Shown: positions 34,944-44,726 of the stretch, one piece after another
Layout: each line of letters starts with the position of its first letter
How positions within the stretch are numbered: position 1 is the first letter of the stretch
Assembly (NCBI GenBank): GCA_043765375.1
Contig: JAYUJH010000032.1
Coordinates: 1-64,000, forward strand
Source of the DNA: JAYUJH01 sp043765375
Lineage (GTDB): Bacteria > Pseudomonadota > Alphaproteobacteria > Rickettsiales > UBA998
DNA length: 64,000 nucleotides
Reading direction: 5' to 3'
Notes under the pieces: model-generated
Told to the model about the DNA's origin: nothing
Databases searched by the model: none
The model's input: the letters and a program-made list of their open reading frames with translations, nothing else
Made by a program: the position numbers and the translations under genes

Positions 34944-35612
34944 TTACGCTGTTTTCTTTGGTTTTGCTTCATCTACAACATTTTCAATGGTCGTCAAATC
35001 GCCTTTATATATCCAAACCTTAATTCCAATTACACCATAAGTTGTGTGAGCCTTCGCTACGCCATAATCAATATCAGCTCGCAATGTATGCAACGGAACT
35101 CGCCCTTCCCTATACCATTCGGTTCTAGCTATTTCAGCTCCACCCAAACGTCCTGCACAATTAATTCGTATTCCTTTCGCTCCAAGCCTCAGTGAGGATT
35201 GAACGGATCTTTTCATGGCACGGCGGAAGGTTATCCTTCTCTCTAATTGATCTGCAACCGATTCAGCAATTAATTTTGCATCAATTTCAGGCTTGCGAAC
35301 TTCTATTATGTTAACTGTTACTTCGTCTTTAGTGAACTGACCCAAATCTTTCTTTATCTTATCAATATCAGCACCTTTTTTACCAATCACGACTCCTGGG
35401 CGAGCCGTATGAATTGAAACACTAACTTTTTTGGAAGTTCTTTCAATTAAAACCTTACTAATTCCAGCTGATTTTAACTTTTCTTTAATATGCTTCTTAA
35501 TTTTCAAATCTTCATGCAAAAACTTAGCGTAATTATCGTCTGAATACCAGCGAGAATCCCATGTTTTATTTATTCCAAGCCTAAGCCCTATTGGATTAAC
35601 TTTCTGTCCCAT
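34944..35612 (-). CDS. rpsC: 30S ribosomal protein S3
   Basis: This 222-residue S3 starts MGQKVNPIGLRLGINKTWDS, has the KH-domain loop (GVVIGKKGADIDKIKKDL) and the C-terminal LGAKGIRINCAGRLGGAEIARTE block (shown in part: RINCAGRLGGAE). S3 forms part of the mRNA entry tunnel and helicase. The start overlaps the rplV stop. Normally rplP, rpmC and rpsQ follow in the S10 operon; here tRNA-Cys follows, so the cluster is cut at this point. Confidence 0.98.
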   Translation of the reverse strand: MGQKVNPIGLRLGINKTWDSRWYSDDNYAKFLHEDLKIKKHIKEKLKSAGISKVLIERTSKKVSVSIHTARPGVVIGKKGADIDKIKKDLGQFTKDEVTVNIIEVRKPEIDAKLIAESVADQLERRITFRRAMKRSVQSSLRLGAKGIRINCAGRLGGAEIARTEWYREGRVPLHTLRADIDYGVAKAHTTYGVIGIKVWIYKGDLTTIENVVDEAKPKKTA

Positions 35613-35971
35613 TATGTGGCACTCCTATCTTCAACTATAATGGTTATATGGCTAGAATGCTTTTCAACTCTTGCACCCCTTCCTCTTGCTCTGGCGTGAA
35701 AGCGTTTCATTACAGTTGCTCTACCAACCCATGCCTCTTTTACATATAAACTATCTATATCAAGACCGTTATTATTTTCTGCATTCGCTATTGCTGAATT
35801 AAGTAATTTTTTAACCTCATTTGAGGCTCTTTTAGCGGAAAAATCTAATTGCGTCAAAGCGGAAGAAACGTGCTTACCGCGTATGAGCTGAGCTATAAGA
35901 TTTAACTTTTGTTGACTAACTCTAATGTTTTTCAAAGTAGCAGAAGACTGATTTTTAGCTAATTCATTCAT
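35612..35971 (-). CDS. rplV: 50S ribosomal protein L22
   Basis: This 119-residue L22 has the RVSQQKLNLIAQLIRGK helix, the NNGLDIDSLYVKEAWVG segment and the tunnel-lining loop region (KRFHARARGRGARVEKHSSH). L22 lines the nascent-chain exit tunnel. The gene overlaps rpsC by one base and follows rpsS by 8 bp. Length is normal. Confidence 0.98.
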   Translation of the reverse strand: MNELAKNQSSATLKNIRVSQQKLNLIAQLIRGKHVSSALTQLDFSAKRASNEVKKLLNSAIANAENNNGLDIDSLYVKEAWVGRATVMKRFHARARGRGARVEKHSSHITIIVEDRSAT

Positions 35972-35979
35972 GATTATAC

Positions 35980-36258
35980 CTATTTTTTCTTAGCTTTTTT
36001 GTCAGCGCCGTGACCATTATAAGTCCTAGTTGGAGAGAACTCTCCCAACTTATGACCAACCATGTCCTCCGTTACCGCCACTGGAATAAACTTGTGACCG
36101 TTATAAACACCAAATGTTGCACCAACAAACTGAGGAATTATCGTTGACCTTCTAGACCAAGTCTGAATAATGGTGTTTCTACTACTCTGCTTTGCTACTT
36201 CTACTTTCTTCAAAAGATACATATCTATAAATGGACCTTTCCATGCGGATCTTGTCAT
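35980..36258 (-). CDS. rpsS: 30S ribosomal protein S19
   Basis: This 92-residue S19 has the signatures MTRSAWKGPFIDMYLLKK, TWSRRSTIIPQFVGATFGVY and GHKLGEFSPTRTYNGHG. S19 contacts the A-site finger and helps S13 at the subunit interface. It sits between rplB and rplV with single-digit gaps, in canonical S10-operon order. Confidence 0.98.
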   Translation of the reverse strand: MTRSAWKGPFIDMYLLKKVEVAKQSSRNTIIQTWSRRSTIIPQFVGATFGVYNGHKFIPVAVTEDMVGHKLGEFSPTRTYNGHGADKKAKKK

Positions 36259-36266
36259 AATAACCT

Positions 36267-37103
36267 CTATTTATTTGCTTTGTGGCGCGAACGAATTATA
36301 TATTTAGATGAAACCTTCTTACGAGAACGAGTCTTAGCTCCTTTAGTGCATTTACCCCAAGGAGTAACTGGGTGACGCCCCCCAGAGGTTCTGCCCTCAC
36401 CACCACCATGTGGGTGATCAACTGGATTCATTGCAACTCCACGAACAGTCGGACGAGTACCTTTCCAGCGAGTTCTTCCAGCCTTTCCATCATTAGTATT
36501 TTGGTGATCTGGGTTGGAAACAGCACCGATTGACGCCATGCAATCCTCGTGAACCAAACGCAACTCACCAGAGCGTAATTTCACTTGAGCGTAGCCTTGA
36601 TCTTTACCTACAAGCTGTATATAAGAACCAGCTGAACGCCCTAATTGCGCACCTTTACCAGGCTTTAATTCCACATTATGAACTATTGTTCCAACTGGAA
36701 TATTTTTTATTGGCATGGCATTGCCAGGCTTAATATCAGTTTTTGAGCCAGCAATCACTCTGTCACCGACAACAAGTCTTTGAGGTGCTATTATGTAAGA
36801 CTTTTCCCCGTCATCATATTGTATCAATGCAATGAAAGCCGTTCTGTTTGGATCATACTCCAATCTTTCAACAGTTGCGAAAACGTCTCTCTTATTTCGC
36901 AAAAAATCAACAATGCGATATTTTCTTTTATGACCACCACCAATGTGACGGCATGTTATCCGCCCTCTATTGTTGCGACCACCAGTTTTGTTCAGACCCT
37001 CAACTAATTTCTTCTCTGGCGCACCAGACCATAATTGCGATCTATCAACCGTTATCAACTGGCGCTGAGATGGAGATGTTGGATTATATAATTTCAATGA
37101 CAT
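36267..37103 (-). CDS. rplB: 50S ribosomal protein L2
   Basis: This 278-residue L2 has the RNA-binding fold blocks (GGGHKRKYRIVDF; RLEYDPNRTAFIALI) and the highly conserved C-terminal NPVDHPHGGGEGRTSGGRHP with its key histidine. L2 is needed for subunit joining and peptidyl-transferase activity. It is followed by rpsS after 8 bp and preceded by rplW with a 4-bp gap. Confidence 0.98.
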   Translation of the reverse strand: MSLKLYNPTSPSQRQLITVDRSQLWSGAPEKKLVEGLNKTGGRNNRGRITCRHIGGGHKRKYRIVDFLRNKRDVFATVERLEYDPNRTAFIALIQYDDGEKSYIIAPQRLVVGDRVIAGSKTDIKPGNAMPIKNIPVGTIVHNVELKPGKGAQLGRSAGSYIQLVGKDQGYAQVKLRSGELRLVHEDCMASIGAVSNPDHQNTNDGKAGRTRWKGTRPTVRGVAMNPVDHPHGGGEGRTSGGRHPVTPWGKCTKGAKTRSRKKVSSKYIIRSRHKANK

Positions 37104-37107
37104 ATAA

Positions 37108-37428
37108 TTATACCTTTACTGTGAAATCAATGTAACTGCCTTCATGCAACGTTACTATTGCTTTTTTGACGTCAACTCTTTTTCCGACCATACCACGGAA
37201 GCGTTTCACCTTACCCTTCACGTTCATCACGTTCACTGATTTAACTTTTACATCAAATATGGATTCAACAGCGGCTTTAATATAGCCCTTATTAGCATCA
37301 GAACGGACTTTAATTATCACTTTATTATTCTCCAAAGCTGCGCTAGACTTCTCGGTTACCACTGGACCCAAAATCAGATCAAACATTGCAGGAGTTATTT
37401 TCACCGCATTTTTAACTTTTTTATTCAC
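37108..37428 (-). CDS. rplW: 50S ribosomal protein L23
   Basis: This 106-residue L23 carries LILGPVVTEKSSAALENNKV and the GKVKRFRGMVGKRVDVKKA loop. It sits at the tunnel exit and docks trigger factor and SRP. Its start overlaps the rplD stop by 4 bp, so the two are translationally coupled. Confidence 0.97.
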   Translation of the reverse strand: MNKKVKNAVKITPAMFDLILGPVVTEKSSAALENNKVIIKVRSDANKGYIKAAVESIFDVKVKSVNVMNVKGKVKRFRGMVGKRVDVKKAIVTLHEGSYIDFTVKV

Positions 37429-38042
37429 GACAACCTACCTTCTAAAGCCGAAATAGCTGACCTTGTTAATACTAGTTCTTTATGACGCAATATATCATAA
37501 ACATTTATTCCAACAACTGGAAGAACATCAACTCCTTTGACATTACGAGCGACCCTCAAAAATAACTCATCAACATTGGCATCAATCATTAAGGGTTTAA
37601 CTAAACCCATTGACAACATTTTAATATTGAAATCTTTAGTTTTTTCAAAACCACCGAAATTATCTTCCATTACATATAATTCACCTGCATTTTTCTTTGC
37701 TGACAAAGCAGTCTTTAATGCTAGGGTACGAAACTTCTTAGTTAGTGAATGAGCATGTGAGCGAACTACTGGACCAAATGTGGTTTGCCCACCCCTATGT
37801 TGCGCCGCCCTCTTTGAACCTTGACGGGCATTACCAGTCCCTTTTTGCTTAAAAGGCTTGGCTGTTGTTCCACTTATTTCTGATATAGTTTTAGTCTTAT
37901 GCGTTCCAGCTTGCTTCCTAGCACGTTGCCATTCAACCATTCTGTGTAGTATGTCTACCCTGATGTCCAATCCAAATATTGCGGAATCCAACTGAATCTC
38001 GGACAATATTTTGTTGTCAAAATTAATTACTTCTTGCTTCAT
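37425..38042 (-). CDS. rplD: 50S ribosomal protein L4
   Basis: This 205-residue L4 has the conserved extended loop (KPFKQKGTGNARQGSKRAAQ, then HRGGQTTFGPVVRSH). L4 lines the exit tunnel and in E. coli represses the S10 operon by binding its leader. Since rpsJ and its leader are absent here, that control may not act on this cluster. It overlaps rplW by 4 bp. Confidence 0.97.
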   Translation of the reverse strand: MKQEVINFDNKILSEIQLDSAIFGLDIRVDILHRMVEWQRARKQAGTHKTKTISEISGTTAKPFKQKGTGNARQGSKRAAQHRGGQTTFGPVVRSHAHSLTKKFRTLALKTALSAKKNAGELYVMEDNFGGFEKTKDFNIKMLSMGLVKPLMIDANVDELFLRVARNVKGVDVLPVVGINVYDILRHKELVLTRSAISALEGRLS

Positions 38043-38079
38043 TTTATCAACCTAACGTCTTTATCTTAATATGTATAAT

Positions 38080-38757
38080 TTAACTTGCTAACTTAGCTGG
38101 CATTGGCACTGACGCTGGAACGGCTTTTTTCACTGCATCGCGCACCAAAACATATGAGTTGGTGGCACCTGGAATTGCTCCCTTCACATATATCACCCCT
38201 AAATCATCATCGCACTTTACAATGCGAAGATTTTGTTGCGTAACTCTTACATCACCCATATGACCAGCCATTTTTTTATTCTTAAACACCTTACCTGGAT
38301 CTTGCCTTCCACCTGTTGAACCATGCGAACGGTGAGAAATTGAAACACCGTGAGATGCCTCCAATCCTCTAAAATTATGACGCTTCATGGCACCAGCAAA
38401 TCCTTTACCCTTACTTGTCCCAACCACATCAACAAATTGACCATCAATAAAATGAGATGCGATTATTTCAGCACCAACATCAACCATTTCAGCTTGCTCA
38501 ACACGAAACTCTACCAACTTAGACTTTGGTTCAACTTTAGCCTTAGCAAAATGCCCACGCAATGGCTTAGAAACATTTTTCACTTTACGAGAACCAAAAC
38601 CAATTTGCAGTGCATTATAGCCATCTTTTTCAACTGTTTTCTGCGCCACAACTTGAACTTTATCAAGCAACAATACCGTCACAGGCAGATGCTCACCAAA
38701 ATCATTATAAATGTGAGTCATTCCTAGTTTCTTTGCAATGATACCCGTACGAGCCAT
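38080..38757 (-). CDS. rplC: 50S ribosomal protein L3
   Basis: From the ATG at 38757 this L3 has 225 residues, starting MARTGIIAKKLGMTHIY. A frame opening at TTG 38769 adds four residues, but that stretch is itself the GAGGAA ribosome site. Family blocks are GTSKGKGFAGAMKRHNF and GSTGGRQDPGKVFKNKKMAG. L3 helps initiate 50S assembly. It is the first ribosomal gene of this cluster; rpsJ, normally upstream, is missing and murB is the next gene upstream in the same direction. Confidence 0.97.
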   Translation of the reverse strand: MARTGIIAKKLGMTHIYNDFGEHLPVTVLLLDKVQVVAQKTVEKDGYNALQIGFGSRKVKNVSKPLRGHFAKAKVEPKSKLVEFRVEQAEMVDVGAEIIASHFIDGQFVDVVGTSKGKGFAGAMKRHNFRGLEASHGVSISHRSHGSTGGRQDPGKVFKNKKMAGHMGDVRVTQQNLRIVKCDDDLGVIYVKGAIPGATNSYVLVRDAVKKAVPASVPMPAKLAS

Positions 38758-38889
38758 ATTATTCCTCAAAAGTCGCAGTGCGCAATGCGCAAATCAATAT
38801 AAATTAGAAAAATGTTTATAGTTATGTTTTTCAGACAAAGCAAGTAAAAACTTAAGCAAAAACATTAAAATATTATATTCCAACAATTT

Positions 38890-39783
38890 TTAATCAATTT
38901 CTCTACCAATTCGCTTAATTTCCCACTCCAATTCAACGCCAGTTTTTTGCAAAACCATCATGCGCACTTGCTCACCCAAATGCTCTAAATCATTAGCATT
39001 TGCTGCTCCATTGTTCAACATAAAGTTGCAATGAAGTTCGGATATTTGTGCATCACCATATTTTAACCCCCTGCAACCCGCCTTATCTATCAACTGCCAA
39101 GCCTTATTTCCAGCCGTATTTTTGAAGGTTGACCCTCCCGTCCGAGCGCGCACTGGTTGAGTATTCGCCCTGTCACTGACAATTTTTTCCATGCGCATAT
39201 TTATATCATATATATTATCCAATTCGCCCCGCATCGCTAATTTAGTAATCACCCAATCATCAGGCAACCCGCAATGACGATAAGCGAAATCAGCGTCCGA
39301 GGCAGCAACTTTATGCTCCCGCCCCGCCCTATCAACCGCATATATATATGTTGCAATTTGTGAAATATCTGAGCCATACGCACCAGCATTCATTCGCACT
39401 GCCCCGCCTATAGTCCCTGGTATTCCTGCTAAAAACTCAAAACCCGCAAGCCCAGCATTGCTTGCAACTTTGGCAACATTCACATCAAGTGCAGCTGCTC
39501 CTACGATAACATCGCAACCGCTAACTTTAATCTCGCTAAATCCACGCCCCAAACGAATAACTACACCTTCAATTCCGCCATCACGCACCAGCAAGTTTGA
39601 ACCAACTCCCATTATAGTCACTGAAATATCTAACGGCAATGCTTGCAGAAACAATACTAAATCGTTAACGTCTTCGGGGGTGAACAGCCAATCAGCAGCT
39701 CCACCAACCCTGAACCATGTGCGATTAGCAAGTTCTACATTCGCCCGCAACCTGCCTTTGACGCTAATATCCTCAATTTTCAT
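38890..39783 (-). CDS. murB: UDP-N-acetylenolpyruvoylglucosamine reductase
   Basis: This 297-residue MurB reduces the enolpyruvyl group to give UDP-MurNAc. FAD-binding motifs are seen in NRTWFRVGGAADWLF, VGSNLLVRDGGIEGVVIRLG and GIPGTIGGAVRMNAGAYGSD; the active-site Ser region is GGSTFKN; the end carries HCNFMLNNGAA (substrate loop). It is type I-like in length. It lies 133 bp upstream of rplC in the same direction, away from the usual mur-fts cluster. Confidence 0.96.
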   Translation of the reverse strand: MKIEDISVKGRLRANVELANRTWFRVGGAADWLFTPEDVNDLVLFLQALPLDISVTIMGVGSNLLVRDGGIEGVVIRLGRGFSEIKVSGCDVIVGAAALDVNVAKVASNAGLAGFEFLAGIPGTIGGAVRMNAGAYGSDISQIATYIYAVDRAGREHKVAASDADFAYRHCGLPDDWVITKLAMRGELDNIYDINMRMEKIVSDRANTQPVRARTGGSTFKNTAGNKAWQLIDKAGCRGLKYGDAQISELHCNFMLNNGAANANDLEHLGEQVRMMVLQKTGVELEWEIKRIGREID

Positions 39784-39895
39784 GCTATATTAATTTTCAT
39801 TTAATTGTTTATTTTGCAAATAATTTTGAGCATTTGCCCCCATCATATCACTAATATGATATATATTATTAACATTTCATAGCATAATATTTTAC

Positions 39896-40936
39896 TTATT
39901 TCAGTGCCTCAGCAACCATTTTTTGCATTTTCTGACGTTGTTTTTCACTCAATGGAATAAGCCCTCTATCCACCAAATAACCATCATTAGAAATAGCTTC
40001 ATCACTAGTGATTTCTTGCACAAACCCTTTCAAATCAGTAACTTGTTGCAAATGCGCAGTCTTCACATATATATATAACATGCGTGCAATTGGATACTTA
40101 CCATCAGCTACATTTTCAAAATCTGGCGCAATTCCATCAATCTCAATTGGTTGCACTTTATCCATATTTTGCTCTAAATAATTATAGCCAAAAATGCCCA
40201 AAGCGGTTTTATTTAACGATAATTTCTGCACAATCAAATTGTCATTCTCTCCCGCCTCAATATAAGCACCGTCTTCACGAATTGCGTGACAAAAATCTTT
40301 GCCTTGCGCTGGGTTAGGAAATTGTTGTTGCACTTCAGGCAGCACAATGCAAACTGGCTCAAACACCAGCTCCACAAACGCATCACGAGTTCCCGAAGTG
40401 GAAGATGGACCATAAACTTCAATTTTTATATCTGGTAAAGTTGCATCAACATCGCTCCATTTTTTGTGGGTATTAGCGGTAATTTTACCATCAACCACAA
40501 TTTCTTTAGCCAATCCCGCAAATAATTGTTGCTTTGTTAGGCCGAAAGTTTTTGCCTCAATAGCAGTTGCAATCACAATTCCATCAACACCGAGTGGTAT
40601 CTCAAGCAATTTACCAACATTATTTTTGTCACATATGCTTTGTTCAGTTGCAATGATTGGGCGAGATGCACTAACTATATCAGGATATTTTTCGCCAACT
40701 CCTTTGCAAAACTCTAAAAAACCCGCACCCGTGCCAATTGATTCTGCAATTGGAGCTTTGCGCATCGCTTTTTCGCTATAACTCTCAGCAGCAGATGCCA
40801 CGAACGGAAACAAAGTGGAAGACCCAACAATCCTCACTTGTTCCCGAGAATGAGAATCAGTCGCAAATGCAACTCCACCCAAAAACACGGCTAAACAAAC
40901 GATGTAACTAATATTTTTCTTTATCATAAAATCCAT
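39896..40936 (-). CDS. pstS: PstS-like phosphate-binding periplasmic protein
   Basis: This protein of about 346 residues has a signal peptide (MIKKNISYIVCLAVFLGGVA region) and the PstS fold: RIVGSSTLFPF with the phosphate-loop Ser/Thr, GTGAGFLEFC, DIVSASRPI and YGPSSTSGTRDAF. It should bind phosphate for an ABC importer, but no pstCAB, phoU or phoB gene is adjacent. Start choice is open between 40936, 40927 and a longer frame to 40966; none has a clear ribosome site. In some bacteria stand-alone PstS-like proteins act in sensing or adhesion instead. Confidence 0.82.
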   Translation of the reverse strand: MDFMIKKNISYIVCLAVFLGGVAFATDSHSREQVRIVGSSTLFPFVASAAESYSEKAMRKAPIAESIGTGAGFLEFCKGVGEKYPDIVSASRPIIATEQSICDKNNVGKLLEIPLGVDGIVIATAIEAKTFGLTKQQLFAGLAKEIVVDGKITANTHKKWSDVDATLPDIKIEVYGPSSTSGTRDAFVELVFEPVCIVLPEVQQQFPNPAQGKDFCHAIREDGAYIEAGENDNLIVQKLSLNKTALGIFGYNYLEQNMDKVQPIEIDGIAPDFENVADGKYPIARMLYIYVKTAHLQQVTDLKGFVQEITSDEAISNDGYLVDRGLIPLSEKQRQKMQKMVAEALK

Positions 40937-41010
40937 TTTTTTGTATCTATATAACTCACTTATCAAGTTATTGCAAAAAGTTCAAGTAACATATTTATCT
41001 CATATATCCA

Positions 41011-43053
41011 TCATACATTTAACGCAACTTGCTGTTTGACTGAGTTATCCATACGCCCAAATTGCACAACTGCGTTAGCATAATTGCTGGGAGTGGCTTT
41101 TTGTTGTTGCTCTAAGCCGTTACCACCTACAATGTTATCAACCACGACGTTATCACGCAACTCTCCATCATATTCAGTGGATTTTTTGCTATTATTCAGC
41201 AATTCTCGCACATCTTTCATTACAATATTTGCACGAGAAGATAATTCAGGCGTTTTGCCTTGCTCACCCATTTCATCTCGCAATGCTACTAATTCGTTAT
41301 ATTTCACCTGCACATCTGGATTTTTTTGCAAATAATTCTCTAAAATCGCCTCCCTATACATCGGCGAACGCCTTGAGACTTCATCAATTTCTGCACTCAC
41401 ACTGCCCAAAGTTTTGCTCAAATCCACAGCATAAGGCTCAAGCGCATCATGAATTGGCACTTGCTCCACCTCAACTTTTTGCCAAAATTGCTTTGCTGCT
41501 TGAATGCTATAAGTATTGGCGATTTCCGCACAAGCGAGCGTTAATTCTGGCTTTTCAAAATCTATCATGTCATGCCCGAGCAAATAAATGAACTTAGGCA
41601 AAGTGAAATATTCCAACCTTGCCGTAATTTCCCGCTCAATTTGCAACACAGGATCAGCTTGTGCAAAATTGGAGTCCTTATATTTATATGTATGGTTCAT
41701 CATTTCTGCCATACGGTCAAAAATCGCCCGAGCTGATGTCCAACTGCCTTCATCGCCATAATCACTTCTGGTTGCATCTTTGAACATTTTATTAGGAATA
41801 GATTTAATGCAATATTTTTGATATAAATCAAACAAATCAGAACCAGCGATGGAATCACCCATACCACGCTGGGGATTCAATTTATGATCCCGCATTTCCA
41901 CCACATCATCAAATATGCTAGAATCTTTGCGCATCATTTCCGTTAACATCAGCACGCCAAGCACCCCAAGAGTAATTCCTCCAGCGGGAATATGCTTAAT
42001 CCATTGCAAATTATCCTTTTCCGACAAGCCCGCCATCTCCAGCGCATCACCAGCCCAGCGTCCAAAAAAAGCAGCGCATACGCCAAAACGCAGCGCATTT
42101 TTACCAATATAATTTTGGCAAGTTTCTTTAACAATTTTATTTTCCGAAGTGAAAATATCTATAGGAGTAATTTCCGATGGTTTTTTGCGCTCATCATATT
42201 TTTCGTAAGCTATTGTTTCCGCAAAACAACGGTGAATATCACGATAAATACTCAAAGCATATCCCGCTGTTATAACACCTGTTGTCACCCCAAGCCCCAA
42301 ATCAAAGGTTTTGCCAAACTGATTTTTCTTTAATCCTGATTCAACATTGCTAATGAAATCTTTATAATCAGCACGCCCTTCAACTGCGCCCATAATATCT
42401 GGCGTATCAGACAAACGAACATCTTGATGCGCCTTAAATCCTGAATAAGCATCTTGTAAAACTTTATGAGGATCTTTAGTTTTTCCAGTGGATTCAATAA
42501 TTCCAATTGCTTGCTTATAAACTGGATTATCCTTTAGCGACGTTAAATTCACCAAATTACCATCAAATGATGATTGAAAAAAACCACCAATCACATCAAT
42601 TTTGGCTTGTATTTCTGGTTTTTTACCAACAAAATCAACCACCCGATTAATCATATCGGTAACAAAACCATCATCTTTTGGCGCACCATCAAAGCTCATG
42701 ATAGCGTCCCCGCCCTCTTTGAACAAATGGCGCATCATTGAACCAGCTAAAATATATTTAGTCCAATTGGTGATGCTTTTGGGCGTTCCAGTCTTTTCTG
42801 TATGAATTGGATCTTCCAAATCAGAGGCACTCGGGCGAGCCACCTTGACTTTCTCACCAGTTTTGAGTGTTATTTCCTCAAAATTGCGAGCATCACTATC
42901 AAAATCAGAGGAACTATTGAAATCATCAGATTGCTTAGCAAAGTCATATGGCTTGGCAAATGATGTTTCAGAGGCGGGCTTTTCAGCAACAATATTTTGA
43001 AGGGTTGGCATAATATCCATATTATTCAATAACATTAACATAGCATATTTCAA
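41011..43053 (-). CDS. Orphan 680-residue protein with central membrane segments
   Basis: I do not recognise this protein. The first 100 residues are polar and disordered-looking. About three hydrophobic stretches lie in the middle (GLGVTTGVITAGYALSIY near residue 255, FGVCAAFFGRWAGDALEM near 315, AGGITLGVLGVLMLTEM near 345), then a long soluble helical C-terminal half with many acidic residues. There is no classical signal peptide, enzyme motif or obvious repeat. Starts at 43053, 43020 or 43011 are all possible; none has a good ribosome site. It lies just downstream of a truncated addA, which suggests it arrived by insertion or deletion there. An effector or phage-type protein is possible but unsupported by motif. 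Confidence 0.65.
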   Translation of the reverse strand: MKYAMLMLLNNMDIMPTLQNIVAEKPASETSFAKPYDFAKQSDDFNSSSDFDSDARNFEEITLKTGEKVKVARPSASDLEDPIHTEKTGTPKSITNWTKYILAGSMMRHLFKEGGDAIMSFDGAPKDDGFVTDMINRVVDFVGKKPEIQAKIDVIGGFFQSSFDGNLVNLTSLKDNPVYKQAIGIIESTGKTKDPHKVLQDAYSGFKAHQDVRLSDTPDIMGAVEGRADYKDFISNVESGLKKNQFGKTFDLGLGVTTGVITAGYALSIYRDIHRCFAETIAYEKYDERKKPSEITPIDIFTSENKIVKETCQNYIGKNALRFGVCAAFFGRWAGDALEMAGLSEKDNLQWIKHIPAGGITLGVLGVLMLTEMMRKDSSIFDDVVEMRDHKLNPQRGMGDSIAGSDLFDLYQKYCIKSIPNKMFKDATRSDYGDEGSWTSARAIFDRMAEMMNHTYKYKDSNFAQADPVLQIEREITARLEYFTLPKFIYLLGHDMIDFEKPELTLACAEIANTYSIQAAKQFWQKVEVEQVPIHDALEPYAVDLSKTLGSVSAEIDEVSRRSPMYREAILENYLQKNPDVQVKYNELVALRDEMGEQGKTPELSSRANIVMKDVRELLNNSKKSTEYDGELRDNVVVDNIVGGNGLEQQQKATPSNYANAVVQFGRMDNSVKQQVALNV

Positions 43054-43158
43054 TTATGCAACCAACTGCTAAATGCTTGTCTTATGTGAAGATATCATGA
43101 ACCACGCAACGCATTCGTCACAAGCAATGCGTTTATTGCATAGCTGTTATTGTGCAGG

Positions 43159-44724
43159 CTAATCCAAACAAGGGTGCAAACAAACACGTCCATTTTGTTG
43201 CCCACGAAAACTTTGATGCTCCCAGCCCTGATTTGCAAAAACTATATCCACAAACTGTAAAATTGTTGCAACTGAACGAAACGAAACACTCAATGGCACT
43301 CGGTGCAATTCCTCGCCAATCGCCGCTGCCCTAGCCTCATAATCCAGTGATTGCTGCATAAATTGCTGCGCCTCCGCCCCTTGAAAACCAAATATTGATT
43401 GTTTCTCATCACCCACTACAAACAAACTACTAATTCCATTTGCACCTTGCCCCGCAAATAATTCAGCGGTTAAGGCTTGAGTGATTTTCCATTGCAATCC
43501 CGAGGTATCCTGCGCTTCATCAATTAATAAATGCGTTATTTTGCTATCCAATTTATACAATACCCAGTTTGATAATTCAGGATCTTGCAACAAATCATGC
43601 ACTTTTTCCAGCAAATCATAATAATCCACATATGAATGCTGTGCTTTGATTGCTTGATAATGCGTGAGCCATTTTTTAGCTACCAACATCAACGCATGTG
43701 ACAATTTCACCGAGTTAAGCATATGATATTGCTTGAAATATTCCTCCGCTCGCTTGCTAATTTCAGCCCATTCATATGATAATTTAGGCAAAAGTTTTTT
43801 CTTTGTTGGTGCTGTTGGCACATTTTTATATTGCGTTCCCTCATTCGTTAAAATAGCGAAAGCAAAATCATGCAGCGAACTTTGCGTTTTTTCTGCACAT
43901 AAATATGTTTCAATTTTCTGCGCCATTTTGCCATCATTCACACTACCAGATTGAAAAATTGGTAATATATTTTGCAAAATTGCGTGGAAATCATCGCTTG
44001 CAGTTAAATATTTTTGCAATAATTGAGACGATTCACAACCCTGCTCAAAATCACATTTTGCATATAACATATGAATTGCTAAATCATTAATATCGTCATT
44101 TTGTAATAAATATTGTGCCTTATAACGCAGCGAATTAATTTTAGTAACCCACTGATTAAAGCTATGCTCACTCAAATTATCCAGCATATAATCCAGCATT
44201 TTAGACCATTCTTCATCAGGTTTTGTCACTGCCTCTGCCAAAATAGCAATTCTCGCCATATTTATCAATTCCGCCATATGCTCATCATTCGCCAACTTAA
44301 ATGCAGGGTTAAGACCCGCTTCATGCGGAAAATTGCTCAATAACCCTTGACAAAATGAATGAATAGTGAGGATTGGCAAGCGCAAAGACGCATCATGGAA
44401 ATTGAAAAATAAATTGCGTGCGGCTTGAATAGTCGCAATATTTGCTTTTTTCTCTAAAATCGCTTCAAGTTGTTTTTGTAATTCATCTTCCGCTATAATC
44501 GCCCATGAATTAATGATTTTTTGCAACCGAACGAGCATTTCAGATGCCGCTGCTTTGGTATAAGTCAAGCATAAAATATGTTCGGAAGGCACTCCTTCAA
44601 GTAGCAACCTGATGATTCTATCAACTAGAACTTTAGTTTTACCTGACCCAGCATTTGCGCTCACCCAAACAGAATTATTTGGATTTGATGCAATATTTTG
44701 CAATTTTGCAACATCACAAAGCAA
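43159..44724 (-). pseudogene. addA: Truncated addA (N-terminal half of the AddAB helicase-nuclease)
   Basis: The frame begins at TTG 44724, two bases after the tadC stop, with GGGGG upstream as ribosome site; the frame extends back into tadC but the family match starts here. About 521 residues remain, against roughly 1,150 in intact AddA. Present are Walker A (ANAGSGKT), LTYTKAAASEML, motif II (LLIDEAQDTSGLQW), motif III (VVGDEKQSIFGFQG) and motif IV (SVSFRS). The frame ends in TAG just after a GRVCLHP segment. Motifs V and VI and the nuclease domain are gone, and no continuation was found in the 100 bp downstream. The protein cannot be a working AddA. No addB gene is present. Confidence 0.82.
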
Positions 44725-44726
44725 AA

